DNA from: Bacillus bingmayongensis
GTDB lineage: Bacteria; Bacillota; Bacilli; Bacillales; Bacillaceae_G
Direction: 5' to 3'
DNA: 64,000 nucleotides
Assembly: GCF_000299035.1 (NCBI RefSeq)
Contig: NZ_JH921517.1
Coordinates: forward strand, 175,317-239,316
Shown: one piece after another, positions 48,877 through 59,214 of the stretch
How the letters are laid out: the number at the start of each line of letters is the position of its first letter
How positions within the stretch are numbered: position 1 is the stretch's first letter
Position numbers and translations under genes: made by a program
Notes under the pieces: model-generated
What the model was told of the DNA's origin: nothing
Database searches by the model: none
The model's input: only the letters and a program-made list of their open reading frames with translations

Positions 48877-49518
48877 TTGAAGGTGGTGATTATCATAGAA
48901 CTGAATAAACGGCAAGAACATATCATTCAGATTGTAAAAGATCACGGTCCTATTACAGGGGAATCAATTGCGGCACAATTAAATTTAACACGTGCTACGT
49001 TAAGACCTGACTTAGCGATTTTAACGATGGCAGGTTATTTAGAAGCACGTCCACGTGTCGGTTATTTTTATACAGGAAAAACTGGGGGACAGTTATTATC
49101 AGAAGCTGTTAAGAAAGTTAAGGTACAAGATTATCAATCTAGACCGGTCGTAATTGATAAAAATATTTCCGTATACGATGCGATTTGTACCATGTTTTTA
49201 GAAGATGTTGGTACTTTATTTGTTGTAGAGCAAGCGACGCTTCTAGTTGGGGTAGTTTCTCGTAAAGATTTATTACGTGCAAGCTTAGGAAAGCAGGATT
49301 TAACATCGCTTCCGGTTAATATTATCATGACAAGGATGCCAAACATTGCAATGTGTCGTAGGGAGGATTCTCTATACGATGTTGCGATGGAATTAATAGA
49401 AAGACAGATTGATGCTGTACCAGTTGTAAAAGACACGAAACAAGGATTAGAAGTTGTTGGTCGAATTACAAAAACAAATATTACGCGTGCGTTTGTGAAT
49501 TTAGTAAACAATGAATAA
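48877..49518 (+). CDS. ccpN: transcriptional repressor CcpN
   Basis: 213 residues from the TTG at 48877; the true start is uncertain. N-terminal helix-turn-helix (GPITGESIAAQLNLTRATLRPDLAILT) and two CBS domains (about 80-205). Very close to B. subtilis CcpN, which represses gluconeogenic genes on glucose. The strong ribosome site AAGGTGGTG (48880-48888) lies inside the ORF and points to an ATA/ATC start at 48892-48897; GTG 48886 would match the B. subtilis N-terminus but is too close to it. Followed by its usual partner, the PPDK regulator. Confidence 0.9.
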   Translation: MKVVIIIELNKRQEHIIQIVKDHGPITGESIAAQLNLTRATLRPDLAILTMAGYLEARPRVGYFYTGKTGGQLLSEAVKKVKVQDYQSRPVVIDKNISVYDAICTMFLEDVGTLFVVEQATLLVGVVSRKDLLRASLGKQDLTSLPVNIIMTRMPNIAMCRREDSLYDVAMELIERQIDAVPVVKDTKQGLEVVGRITKTNITRAFVNLVNNE

Positions 49519-49538
49519 GTGTAATTTGTTTAAAGTGA

Positions 49539-50358
<820 letters not shown>

Positions 50359-50360
<2 letters not shown>

Positions 50361-50388
50361 CACATTTACCAAAGGTGAATGTGCTTTT
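50359..50388 (+). terminator. terminator of ccpN-yqfL
   Basis: Stem GCACATTTACC/GGTGAATGTGC followed by TTTTTT. Confidence 0.85.
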
Positions 50389-50398
50389 TTCGCTCGAG

Positions 50399-50551
50399 AT
50401 AAAGTGAAACTTTAATCAGTAGTTTTTTCATCTCCACTAATTATTCGCTTTTGCCAATTGGGCTTGTACGGGCAGTTTATCTCTTGTGTAATTTTTTGAT
50501 TCTACGTGGATTTTGAAGTGGAGTACTACTACCTATAAATAGCTGGATGAA
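50399..50551 (-). repeat. bcr1 repeat, full length, diverged (153 bp)
   Basis: Minus-strand copy with ATAAA at 50399 and an imperfect ATGAA at 50547. GTGAAACTTTAATCAGT, CCAATTGGGCTTGTACGGGC and a stem around CACTTCAAAATC are kept. The rest of the 404-base gap (50552-50764) is AT-rich; I see no gene in it. Confidence 0.82.
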
Positions 50552-50764
50552 ATTTTAAAGGATATGTAGCGAAGTTAGAGAAAATATATTATAATAAAAA
50601 ATTGTGATTAAAAGGTACATTTTACGTTTAGACTTTAATTTTTCAGAATAAACTAGGGATAGGATTTACGGAAAAGGTATACATTTACGTAAAATCGACA
50701 AAAATCCGGACAAGAAAACGCACATTATGGAAGGATTCACAGAAGGGATGTAGAATACAGAAAT

Positions 50765-51223
50765 ATGCAAAACATCAGTAAGATTCTAGTTGATGCAGAT
50801 GCATGTCCTGTGAAGGATGAAATTGTGCGAGTTGGAACAAAATTTCATGTCGAAATTTTGTTTGTCGCATCCTACGCCCATCGTTCGAGAAAACAGCAAG
50901 GAAATTGGATATATGTAGATTCTGAGCAAGATGAGGTGGATTTTTATATTTATAAACACGCTAAAGCTTCAGATCTCGTGATCACACAGGATATGGGACT
51001 TGCTGGTCTTCTTGTAAAAAAAGGAGTGTATGTATTATCTCCACGAGGTACATTTGTGACTGATGAGCAAATGGATACAATTTTATATAGTAGATATGTA
51101 TCTGCGAAGTTACGCAGACAAGGGACCTATACAAAAGGTCCAAAATCATTTTCAATGCATGATCGACAATGCTTTTTAACAAATTTAGAAAAAATATTGT
51201 CGAATTATAAAGGAATCCTTTAA
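50765..51223 (+). CDS. yqxD: YaiI/YqxD family protein (DUF188)
   Basis: 152 residues, ILVDADACPVKDEI at the N-terminus and LVITQDMGLAGLLVKKG, acidic residues typical of this PIN/NYN-like nuclease fold. Catalytic activity not shown. Precedes dnaG as in B. subtilis, 38 bases upstream. Confidence 0.93.
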   Translation: MQNISKILVDADACPVKDEIVRVGTKFHVEILFVASYAHRSRKQQGNWIYVDSEQDEVDFYIYKHAKASDLVITQDMGLAGLLVKKGVYVLSPRGTFVTDEQMDTILYSRYVSAKLRRQGTYTKGPKSFSMHDRQCFLTNLEKILSNYKGIL

Positions 51224-51261
51224 TTTGTATCGAATACAAAATACGACACGGAGATGGAGTT

Positions 51262-53058
51262 ATGGGGAACAGAATTCCCGAAGAAGTTGTTGAACAGATT
51301 CGGATATCATCTGATATTGTAGAAGTGATTGGTGAGTATGTTCAGCTCAGAAAGCAAGGGCGCAATTATTTTGGGCTTTGTCCATTCCATGGTGAGAATT
51401 CACCTTCATTTTCTGTTTCATCAGACAAGCAAATTTTTCATTGCTTCGGATGTGGAGAAGGAGGAAATGTTTTTTCATTTCTCATGAAGATGGAAGGACT
51501 TTCTTTCATAGAAGCTGTGCAAAAGCTTGGAGAAAGAAATAATATTTCGGTTGTAGATTATACATCGGGACAAGAACAACAAGAGAACATATCTGATGAC
51601 AGTGTCATTATGTTACAGGCTCACGAACTTTTGAAAAAATACTATCACCATCTTTTAGTAAATACTGAAGAGGGGAATGAAGCTCTTTCTTATTTGCTAA
51701 ATCGGGGTATTACAAAAGAGATGATTGCAAAGTTTGAAATTGGTTATGCATCCCCAGATTGGGATGCAGCAGCAAAAATATTACAAAAAAGAGGTTTTTC
51801 GCTATCAACCATGGAGCAAGCTGGCTTACTTGTACGGAGTGAAAGGGATGGCAGTCATCATGACCGTTTTCGCGGAAGGGTTATGTTTCCGATTCACACA
51901 CTGCAAGGGAAAGTAGCAGCGTTTAGTGGAAGGGCATTAGGAGATGATACTCCGAAATACTTAAACAGCCCAGAAACACCTATTTTTCACAAAAGTAAGT
52001 TGCTGTATAACTTCCATCAAGCAAGGTCGTTTATCAGAAAACGAGGGCAAGTTGTTCTATTTGAAGGATATGCTGACGTATTAGCTGCTGTAAAAAGCGG
52101 GATTGAAGAAGCAGTTGCGACGATGGGAACAGCTCTAACAGAAGAACAGGCGAAACTTCTGCGACGTAATGTTGAAACTGTTGTTCTTTGCTATGATGGT
52201 GATAAAGCAGGACGAGAAGCGACGATGAAAGCAGGACAATTGTTATTGAAAGTTGGTTGTCACGTCAAGGTTACTTCATTGCCAGATAAGCTTGATCCTG
52301 ATGAATATGTGCAACAATATGGAACAGCGGCGTTTGAAAATCTCGTAAAGGCTAGTATAAGTTTTGTTGGATTCAAAATAAATTACTTGCGTTTAGGGAA
52401 AAATTTGCAAGATGAGTCTGGTAAAGAAGAGTATGTGAAAAGTGTTTTAAAAGAGCTAGCTTTATTGCAAGATGCAATGCAAGCAGAGTCATATTTAAAA
52501 TCATTATCGCAAGAATTTGCCTACTCAATGGAAACACTTTTAGGCCAATTGCACCAATATCGCAAAGAACAAAAGATACAGCAAAAACAAACGAAGCAAA
52601 TTTCTAAGCCGCCTCGAATTGTTCAGGAAAAACCGAAATTTTCAGGTTTTGAAAGGGCAGAAAGAGAGCTCATTTACCATATGCTACAAAGTGCAGAAGT
52701 TGCTTTCCGTATCGAACCTCATATAGAAGATTTTCATACGGAAGAACATAAAGGGATTTTATATGAACTATACGCATATTATGAAAAGGGAAATGAACCT
52801 TCAGTCGGGAATTTCTTGAGTTGGCTCTCTGATGAGAAATTGAAAAATATTATCACCAATATTTCAACGGATGAATTCATTAATCCAGAATACACAGATG
52901 AAGTATTGCAAGGTCACTTAGAGGCACTAAGTCGCCATAAGCAAAAGCTTAAAAAAATGGAAACCATTTTTGCATTAAAGCAAATGGAAAAAACAGATCC
53001 AGTAGAAGCTGCAAAATTTTATGCAGCATATTTACAAAATCAGAAAGCAAGAAGATAG
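51262..53058 (+). CDS. dnaG: DNA primase
   Basis: 598 residues. Zinc finger CPFHGENSPSFSV...CFGCGEGG (about 41-65), TOPRIM domain with FEGYADVLA and YDGDKAGREA, and a C-terminal helicase-binding domain. Makes RNA primers for replication. With sigA it forms the macromolecular-synthesis operon. Confidence 0.97.
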   Translation: MGNRIPEEVVEQIRISSDIVEVIGEYVQLRKQGRNYFGLCPFHGENSPSFSVSSDKQIFHCFGCGEGGNVFSFLMKMEGLSFIEAVQKLGERNNISVVDYTSGQEQQENISDDSVIMLQAHELLKKYYHHLLVNTEEGNEALSYLLNRGITKEMIAKFEIGYASPDWDAAAKILQKRGFSLSTMEQAGLLVRSERDGSHHDRFRGRVMFPIHTLQGKVAAFSGRALGDDTPKYLNSPETPIFHKSKLLYNFHQARSFIRKRGQVVLFEGYADVLAAVKSGIEEAVATMGTALTEEQAKLLRRNVETVVLCYDGDKAGREATMKAGQLLLKVGCHVKVTSLPDKLDPDEYVQQYGTAAFENLVKASISFVGFKINYLRLGKNLQDESGKEEYVKSVLKELALLQDAMQAESYLKSLSQEFAYSMETLLGQLHQYRKEQKIQQKQTKQISKPPRIVQEKPKFSGFERAERELIYHMLQSAEVAFRIEPHIEDFHTEEHKGILYELYAYYEKGNEPSVGNFLSWLSDEKLKNIITNISTDEFINPEYTDEVLQGHLEALSRHKQKLKKMETIFALKQMEKTDPVEAAKFYAAYLQNQKARR

Positions 53059-53117
53059 CTTTTTGTATAAAATTTTATTATAATGAATGTTTGTATCTCG
53101 CGTAAGGAGGGGAACAA

Positions 53118-54239
53118 ATGGCTGATAAACCAGCTCGTTCTAAACAAATTGAAACTGATATGACCCTTGAGCAAGTGAAAGAACAACTCACTGAGCTCGG
53201 AAAAAAACGTGGCGTTCTTACATATGAAGAGATTGCCGAACGCATGAATGGATTTGAAATTGAATCCGATCAAATGGATGAATATTATGAATATTTAGGT
53301 GAGCAAGGAATTGATTTAGTTGGCGACAACGATGAAGGTCCGAATAATCACCAAATCACAAAGACAGAAGAAGAATTCGATTTAAATGATTTAAGTGTGC
53401 CGCCAGGTGTAAAAATCAATGACCCTGTTCGCATGTATTTAAAAGAAATCGGCCGTGTCGACTTACTATCTGCTGAAGAAGAAATTCGACTTGCAACACG
53501 CATTGAAGAAGGTGATGAAGAAGCGAAGCGCCGTCTTGCGGAAGCGAATTTACGTCTTGTTGTAAGTATTGCAAAACGATATGTAGGCCGTGGTATGCTC
53601 TTCTTAGACTTAATTCAAGAAGGAAACATGGGTCTAATTAAAGCTGTTGAAAAGTTCGATTATCGTAAAGGTTTTAAATTCAGTACGTATGCAACTTGGT
53701 GGATTCGCCAAGCGATTACACGTGCCATTGCAGACCAAGCGAGAACAATTCGTATTCCAGTTCATATGGTTGAAACAATTAATAAATTAATCCGTGTACA
53801 GCGTCAATTGTTACAAGATTTAGGACGTGAACCATCTCCAGAAGAGATTGGAGAAGAAATGGATCTTGCTCCAGAAAAAGTACGCGAAATCTTAAAGATT
53901 GCACAGGAGCCAGTTTCTCTTGAAACACCAATTGGTGAAGAGGATGACTCACATTTAGGCGATTTTATTGAAGACCAAGAAGCAACATCACCTGCGGACC
54001 ATGCAGCGTATGAGTTGCTAAAAGAACAATTAGAAGATGTGTTAGACACACTAACAGATCGTGAAGAAAATGTTCTACGTCTTCGTTTCGGTTTAGATGA
54101 TGGACGAACTCGTACGCTTGAAGAAGTTGGGAAAGTATTCGGCGTAACGAGAGAGCGTATTCGTCAAATTGAAGCAAAAGCGCTTCGTAAATTAAGACAT
54201 CCAAGCCGTAGCAAACGTCTAAAAGATTTCTTAGAATAG
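53118..54239 (+). CDS. sigA: RNA polymerase sigma factor sigma-A (RpoD)
   Basis: 373 residues. Region 1.1 at the N-terminus, region 2 with [15 protein letters not shown] (-10 recognition) and region 4 helix-turn-helix [20 protein letters not shown] (-35 recognition). The housekeeping sigma factor. AAGGAGGGG precedes the ATG. Confidence 0.98.
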   Translation: MADKPARSKQIETDMTLEQVKEQLTELGKKRGVLTYEEIAERMNGFEIESDQMDEYYEYLGEQGIDLVGDNDEGPNNHQITKTEEEFDLNDLSVPPGVKINDPVRMYLKEIGRVDLLSAEEEIRLATRIEEGDEEAKRRLAEANLRLVVSIAKRYVGRGMLFLDLIQEGNMGLIKAVEKFDYRKGFKFSTYATWWIRQAITRAIADQARTIRIPVHMVETINKLIRVQRQLLQDLGREPSPEEIGEEMDLAPEKVREILKIAQEPVSLETPIGEEDDSHLGDFIEDQEATSPADHAAYELLKEQLEDVLDTLTDREENVLRLRFGLDDGRTRTLEEVGKVFGVTRERIRQIEAKALRKLRHPSRSKRLKDFLE

Positions 54240-54247
54240 AGTTCTTT

Positions 54248-54284
54248 TTAAGTTTACTTCACATTTGTGAAGTAAACTTTTTTA
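54248..54284 (+). terminator. terminator of dnaG-sigA
   Basis: Stem AAGTTTACTTCACA/TGTGAAGTAAACTT followed by TTTTATT. Confidence 0.92.
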
Positions 54285-54623
54285 TTTTATTAATTTTTGT
54301 TAAAATTTAGCTGCGAGTAACGATTACAATTCTTGTAATTTATTTTACAGAATTGTCTTTTGATTTGCAAATGCTCATTTTTCGATTTTTCGATTAATTT
54401 CGTTTATTCTATGCAAAAATATATGTAGAAAAACAAAAAATATGATGATACGCGTTGATATTTATCAAAATAATATGTGATAAAAGAGAGATAATCAATA
54501 AACTGAATTTATGGAATATTTGTAACAACTGATAGTTTTGTCTTTTCTGATAGAACGTTTTCAAGTACAATGGAAGTAACTGAATCATCTAACTATTAGG
54601 GGCGTAGAGGGGGGAGAAGAAAT
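54285..54623 (+). promoter_or_regulatory. AT-rich gap with candidate cccA promoter
   Basis: No gene seen. Near the right end TTTTCT, 17 bp, TACAAT (54568-54573) could be a promoter. Overlapping it, ATAGAACGTTTTCA keeps the right half of the CcpA cre consensus but has three mismatches on the left; B. subtilis cccA is catabolite-controlled, so this is possible but weak. Confidence 0.35.
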
Positions 54624-54980
54624 ATGAAACGTAATCCGCTGATTCCGTTTGCACTCATTGCTGTAATAGGGATTGTTATTATGTTTGTATTTTCGTTTGA
54701 GGGGTTATATAAATCTAAAGAGCTAGCTGATGCAAAAAATGGGGGAAAACCAGCGCAAACGGCATCAAAACCAGAAGATATTGTGAAACAGAGCTGTGCG
54801 AGCTGTCATGGTGATCAGCTGCAAGGTGCAGTAGGACCTAACTTACAAAAAGTTGGCGGAAAACTTTCCAAAGATGAAATTAAAGAAGTAATTGTAAACG
54901 GAAAGGGAAATATGCCAAAGAATTTAATTCCAGCAGATCAGGCTTCTAAAGTAGCTGATTGGTTATCGAAGAAAAAATAA
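54624..54980 (+). CDS. cccA: membrane-anchored cytochrome c-550
   Basis: 118 residues. An N-terminal membrane anchor (about 6-26) and a single heme-binding CASCH (about 58-62) followed by a distal methionine in GNMPKNLIP. Small cytochrome c carrying electrons in the respiratory chain on the outer face. Located next to sigA exactly as cccA of B. subtilis. Confidence 0.92.
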   Translation: MKRNPLIPFALIAVIGIVIMFVFSFEGLYKSKELADAKNGGKPAQTASKPEDIVKQSCASCHGDQLQGAVGPNLQKVGGKLSKDEIKEVIVNGKGNMPKNLIPADQASKVADWLSKKK

Positions 54981-54989
54981 AGCTAGATA

Positions 54990-55030
54990 AAACAAGTTCT
55001 TTGCCTATAGCAAGGGGCTTGTTTTTCTTT
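54990..55030 (+). terminator. terminator of cccA
   Basis: Stem ACAAGTTCTTTGC/GCAAGGGGCTTGT (several G-U pairs), then TTTTTCTTTTC. Confidence 0.75.
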
Positions 55031-55143
55031 TCTTTCTAAAATACGATGAAATAAAAGAATTGTTTTGTTTCTTTACTTGCAACAACTACTGTAAATTCAT
55101 TATCATGGAGACAGACTGACAAGAGAAGGAGTAATGGGAATAA

Positions 55144-55851
55144 ATGAATGAAGTGAAGCTTTCAAAAAGATTAGAAGAAGTAGTGCGGGAGATTCCGGTA
55201 GGATCTACAGTTGCAGATATTGGTTCTGACCATGCGTATTTACCGTGCTATACAATTATAAATAATATTGCTACAAAGGCAGTAGCGGGAGAAGTGGTAG
55301 ATGGACCGTTCCGTTCTGCACAGGCTACAGTGGCTGAGAGTGGCTTGCAAGAAAAGGTAGATGTTCGTAAGGGAAATGGCTTAGCTGTGATTACACCAGG
55401 AGAAGTTGATGTTATTACAATTGCTGGTATGGGTGGAGCGCTAATTCGTGATATTTTAGAGAATGGAAAAGAGAAGCTAAATGGTGTAACGCGTTTAATT
55501 TTACAGCCCAATATTGCTGCGCATCATATTCGTGAATGGTTTGTTGAAAATGGTTGGGAGCTGATTCATGAAAAAATTATAAAAGAAGATGGCAAGATTT
55601 ATGAGATTTTAGTTGGAGAAAAAGGTGACCCATTAACTCCTTATCATGAAAATAAACAAGCTGAGTTATTTATTGGACCATTTTTGATGAAAGAAAAAAG
55701 TAATGCGTTTGTAGAGAAATGGGAAAATGAACTAAAAAACTTTCAAAATATCCTGAAGCAGCTGGAGCGTGCGACAGAATCAGAAGATACAAAAGCGAAA
55801 CGGATTGAAGTAGTTGAGAAAATGAAAATGATAGAGGAGGTTTTATCATGA
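55144..55851 (+). CDS. trmK: tRNA (adenine22-N1)-methyltransferase TrmK
   Basis: 235 residues. SAM motif VADIGSDHAYLPCY (about 19-32), IAGMGGALI and LQPN catalytic-loop motif. Methylates A22 in tRNA. Overlaps yqfO by 4 bases. Confidence 0.94.
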   Translation: MNEVKLSKRLEEVVREIPVGSTVADIGSDHAYLPCYTIINNIATKAVAGEVVDGPFRSAQATVAESGLQEKVDVRKGNGLAVITPGEVDVITIAGMGGALIRDILENGKEKLNGVTRLILQPNIAAHHIREWFVENGWELIHEKIIKEDGKIYEILVGEKGDPLTPYHENKQAELFIGPFLMKEKSNAFVEKWENELKNFQNILKQLERATESEDTKAKRIEVVEKMKMIEEVLS

Positions 55852-56969
55852 GTAAAATTCCAAATGGTTATGAAGTGATTTCTTTATTTGAAAGTATGTA
55901 TCCGAAGCATCTAGCGATGGAAGGCGATAAGATTGGTTTGCAGATTGGTGCACTTAATAAACCAGTCCAGCATGTATTGATTGCACTAGATGTTACAGAA
56001 GCGGTTGTCGAAGAAGCGATTCAAATAGGAGCGAATGTGATTATTGCTCATCATCCTCTTATTTTTAATCCACTAAAAGCAATTCATACAGATAAAGTAT
56101 ACGGACGAATTATTGAAACTTGTATCAAAAACGATATCGCTGTTTATGCAGCACATACAAATGTCGATGTAGCAAAAGGTGGAGTGAATGATTTACTTGC
56201 AGATGCATTAGGATTGCATAATACAGAAGTGTTCGTTCCGACATACTCGGAAGAAATGAAAAAGATCGTTGTATTTGTGCCTGCAACGCATGCTGAAGAA
56301 GTTCGCGAAGCTCTCGGGAATGCTGGAGCGGGTTATATCGGCAACTATAGCCATTGTACGTTCAATAGTGAAGGAACAGGTACATTTATGCCTGGGGAGG
56401 GGACAAATCCTCATATCGGCGAAACTGGGCAGTTAGAGCGTGTAGAAGAGGTAAGGATTGAAACGATTATTCCAGCTTCACTAGAGCGGAAAGTCGTAAA
56501 AGCAATGGTAACAGCTCATCCATATGAGGAAGTTGCTTATGATGTGTATCCACTTGATAATAAGGGAGAGACGTTAGGGCTTGGAAAGATTGGATATTTG
56601 CAAGAAGAAATGACATTAGGTCAGTTTGCTGACCATGTGAAAGCGGCATTAGATGTAAAAGGGGCACGAGTTGTTGGGAATGTAAACGACAAAGTGCGAA
56701 AAGTAGCAGTGCTTGGCGGTGATGGGAATAAATATATTACGCAAGCGAAATTTAAAGGAGCAGATGTATATGTGACAGGCGATATGTATTACCATGTTGC
56801 ACACGATGCGATGATGCTCGGATTAAATATTGTTGACCCAGGACATAATGTTGAAAAAGTAATGAAACAAGGTGTGCAAAAGCAATTGCAACAAAAAGTG
56901 GATGAGAAAAAATTTGCTGTGCAAATTCATGCTTCTCAGTTACATACAGATCCTTTTACTTTTGTATAA
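55848..56969 (+). CDS. yqfO: Nif3-like dinuclear metal protein YqfO
   Basis: 373 residues. Metal ligands HHPLIF (about 66-71) and AAHTNVD from the N-terminal half, GDMYYHVAHDA and PGHNVEK-type ligands at the end. Between them lies a PII-like insert (about 135-235, IVVFVPATHAEEVREALGNAG). Annotated as GTP cyclohydrolase I type 2 homologue in places, without firm proof. Pairs with trmK. Confidence 0.92.
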   Translation: MSKIPNGYEVISLFESMYPKHLAMEGDKIGLQIGALNKPVQHVLIALDVTEAVVEEAIQIGANVIIAHHPLIFNPLKAIHTDKVYGRIIETCIKNDIAVYAAHTNVDVAKGGVNDLLADALGLHNTEVFVPTYSEEMKKIVVFVPATHAEEVREALGNAGAGYIGNYSHCTFNSEGTGTFMPGEGTNPHIGETGQLERVEEVRIETIIPASLERKVVKAMVTAHPYEEVAYDVYPLDNKGETLGLGKIGYLQEEMTLGQFADHVKAALDVKGARVVGNVNDKVRKVAVLGGDGNKYITQAKFKGADVYVTGDMYYHVAHDAMMLGLNIVDPGHNVEKVMKQGVQKQLQQKVDEKKFAVQIHASQLHTDPFTFV

Positions 56970-57137
56970 GCAAGTATAAACCTTTCTTTTTAGATGGAAG
57001 AGAGCATCCGGCTATGTATAGAGGCGGTCAGATCCTTTTCCTGCCCCATGCCAAGTGAAAACAAAGAGAGAAAACGAATGTAGGTAACTTTTTTGTTCTT
57101 CGTGGCAGCGACTTATATGTGGAAAGATCAAAATAGA
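56970..57137. other. unexplained gap between yqfO and bcr1
   Basis: GC content is higher than normal for a gap here (ATCCGGCTATGTATAGAGGC, CCTGCCCCATGCC). No ORF with a ribosome site and no clean hairpin seen. Possibly a decayed repeat or an RNA. Confidence 0.3.
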
Positions 57138-57290
57138 TTTATCCCGCTATTTGCGGGCAGTAAGACCCCCACCTCAAAATTCAGCAAGAGCAAAGAAGTT
57201 AGGAGGGGATCAACTGCCCGTAAAAGCTCGATTGGTGCGAGCTGATAATCAGTGGAGGATGAAGAAAACCCCACTGATTAAAGTTTCACT
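57138..57290 (+). repeat. bcr1 repeat, full length (153 bp)
   Basis: TTTATCCCGCTATTTGCGGG at the left, stem CCCCCACC/GGAGGGG, ACTGCCCGTAAAAGCTCGAT and CACTGATTAAAGTTTCACTT at the right. Confidence 0.9.
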
Positions 57291-57299
57291 TGATATAGA

Positions 57300-57341
57300 A
57301 TGAAAAAATCCGTTGCTAGTTAATTAGCAACGGATTTTTTA
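57300..57341. terminator. bidirectional terminator
   Basis: Stem AAAAATCCGTTGCTA/TAGCAACGGATTTTTT around GTTAAT, beside the ispH stop codon. Confidence 0.9.
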
Positions 57342-58289
57342 TTATTGTTTTTTTGCCTTTACACGCGGCAAGATTTTTTGAAGTGGTACGTTTCGTTTAC
57401 GTTCCCAAGTTGCTGGGTTCATCGGATCGTACTGTTCTAAAAAGGCGATTACTTCTTTTGTAATTGGCGTTGGTGTAGAAGCCCCAGCAGTAACAGCGAC
57501 GTTTTCGATACCTTGCAGCCACTCTAATTGAATTTCGCTTACATCTGCAACGCGGTATGCCTTTGTACCAGCAATCTCTTGTGATACTTGAGCTAAGCGG
57601 TTTGAGTTATTACTTTTTGGATCACCAACAACAATCGTTAAATCAGCCACATCTGCTTGCTTAGCAACTGCTTCTTGACGGACTTGTGTTGCTAAACAAA
57701 TTTCTTTATGAAATTCAGCTGTTGGGAATTTTTTCTGGATGTCTTCCATCAGGTGCTGAACGTCCCATTGGCTCATTGTTGTTTGATTTGTAACTAAAAT
57801 TTTATCTGTTGGGATTTCTAGTGTCTCTAAATCATCCGCTTTTTCAATAAGATGAACGATATCAGATGCGATACCAACGGCGCCTTCTGGTTCCGGATGT
57901 CCCTTTTTACCGATGTAAATCACATGGTAGCCTTCCGCTTTTTTTGCTTCAATGAGGTCATGTGTTTTCGTAACGTCTGGACATGTTGCATCAATTGTCG
58001 TTAACCCTTTTTCTTTCGCGCGTTTTTTAACTTCTGGAGAAACGCCATGTGCTGTGAAAATAACAGTACCAGAATCAATTTTGTCTAAAATCTCTAATCG
58101 ACTTGGACCATCTAATGTAATAATGCCATCTTCTTCGAAAGCATCTGTTACATGTTTGTTATGAACAATCATACCTAAAATATAAATTGGTCTCGGTAAT
58201 GTTTTATCTAGTGCAGCATTGCGTGCGATGACCATCGCATCAACAACACCGTAGCAATAACCACGAGGGGAAATTTTAACAATCTTCAT
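57342..58289 (-). CDS. ispH: 4-hydroxy-3-methylbut-2-enyl diphosphate reductase
   Basis: 315 residues. Last step of the MEP isoprenoid pathway. Iron-sulfur cysteines in SPRGYCYGV (Cys12), TIDATCPDV and [10 protein letters not shown], plus GHPE and catalytic NQTTMS. AAGGAGAGG precedes the ATG. Confidence 0.96.
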   Translation of the reverse strand: MKIVKISPRGYCYGVVDAMVIARNAALDKTLPRPIYILGMIVHNKHVTDAFEEDGIITLDGPSRLEILDKIDSGTVIFTAHGVSPEVKKRAKEKGLTTIDATCPDVTKTHDLIEAKKAEGYHVIYIGKKGHPEPEGAVGIASDIVHLIEKADDLETLEIPTDKILVTNQTTMSQWDVQHLMEDIQKKFPTAEFHKEICLATQVRQEAVAKQADVADLTIVVGDPKSNNSNRLAQVSQEIAGTKAYRVADVSEIQLEWLQGIENVAVTAGASTPTPITKEVIAFLEQYDPMNPATWERKRNVPLQKILPRVKAKKQ

Positions 58290-58379
58290 GTGAGTAATCC
58301 TCTCCTTCTAAACAAGGGATCCTTTTTATACATAGTCTTTTACATTATAAAGGAGGAGTGGACAGAAAACAAAGGATTG

Positions 58380-59033
58380 TTAGACATATAGTTTCGGTTT
58401 TGGTGCCATAGGTGGAATATCCTCTTTAGGTGACACCTTTTCAATAACTGGTTCTAAAATTATTTTCTTCTTTTTTTTCTTTTTTGAAGGTGGAGGTGGT
58501 GTGGTAATTACTTCCACTTTTTCCGTTGATTCTTCAGCGGCACCTTTTCCGGAAGTAAGAATTTTTACGATGCTTGGTATGCTGCGCACGATGGGACCGT
58601 ATTGTTCGACGACAGGGCCGACAGATTGAGCGACTTGAGCAACCTTCTCAATGTTATTTAACATGCCAGTAGGATTGGAGATTAAATTGGAAAAGAAGCT
58701 ACCGATACCACCGCCAGTGCTAGGTGCCACCGGTGCTGAGCCACGTGTTTCATTCGGATCGTTCATTTGAGGTGGCATCATTTGTGGTGACATCATTGAT
58801 TGTGGTTGTTGCATATAGGGCTGCTGATGTTGATACATCATCGGTTGTCCTTCCATTTGTTGATAGGGGGGGACCATTTGCATAAAGGGCTGAGTCGGAT
58901 CATGCTTTTGGAATAGTTTAGCGAGAAATCCTTTCTTTTTTTGCATCATAGGCGGTAAATTAGGTATGGGATACGGGGTGTATGGTTGTTGCTGCCCTGT
59001 ATACATTTGCTGCATAGGGGATTTCGGATACAT
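58380..59033 (-). CDS. vrrA: VrrA/YqfQ family spore coat-associated protein
   Basis: 217 residues from ATG 59033 (AAAGGAGGA upstream). N-terminal part is rich in Gln, Met, Pro and Tyr (MQQMYTGQQQPYTPYP, QMMPPQM), middle holds a weakly hydrophobic helical region (GSFFSNLISNPTGMLNNIEK), C-terminus has PPPPSKKKKKKKIILEP. This is the gene known in B. anthracis for the variable repeat vrrA; here no 12-bp tandem array is evident. The sigma-K type promoter and YqfQ relation suggest an inner coat role. Confidence 0.8.
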   Translation of the reverse strand: MYPKSPMQQMYTGQQQPYTPYPIPNLPPMMQKKKGFLAKLFQKHDPTQPFMQMVPPYQQMEGQPMMYQHQQPYMQQPQSMMSPQMMPPQMNDPNETRGSAPVAPSTGGGIGSFFSNLISNPTGMLNNIEKVAQVAQSVGPVVEQYGPIVRSIPSIVKILTSGKGAAEESTEKVEVITTPPPPSKKKKKKKIILEPVIEKVSPKEDIPPMAPKPKLYV

Positions 59034-59071
59034 AAGAGAAATCCTCCTTTCTTCAGTTAGGTATATACACA

Positions 59072-59100
59072 TACAATATGCAATGAAAAGAAATAAGGTT
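59072..59100 (-). promoter_or_regulatory. probable sigma-K promoter of vrrA/yqfQ
   Basis: On the minus strand AACC (59100-59097), 16 bp, CATATTGTA (59080-59072), matching the sigma-K pattern mACm-N16-CATAnnnTA. Confidence 0.6.
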
Positions 59101-59214
59101 AGTTTTTGAATTGAAAACCTAAACTAAAGATGGATTTTACTATTAGATTTCGATATAATGTAGACTTGACTGATTTGTGCGCGCAGTAGAAATTTTAGAA
59201 AGAAGGTGTAACTT

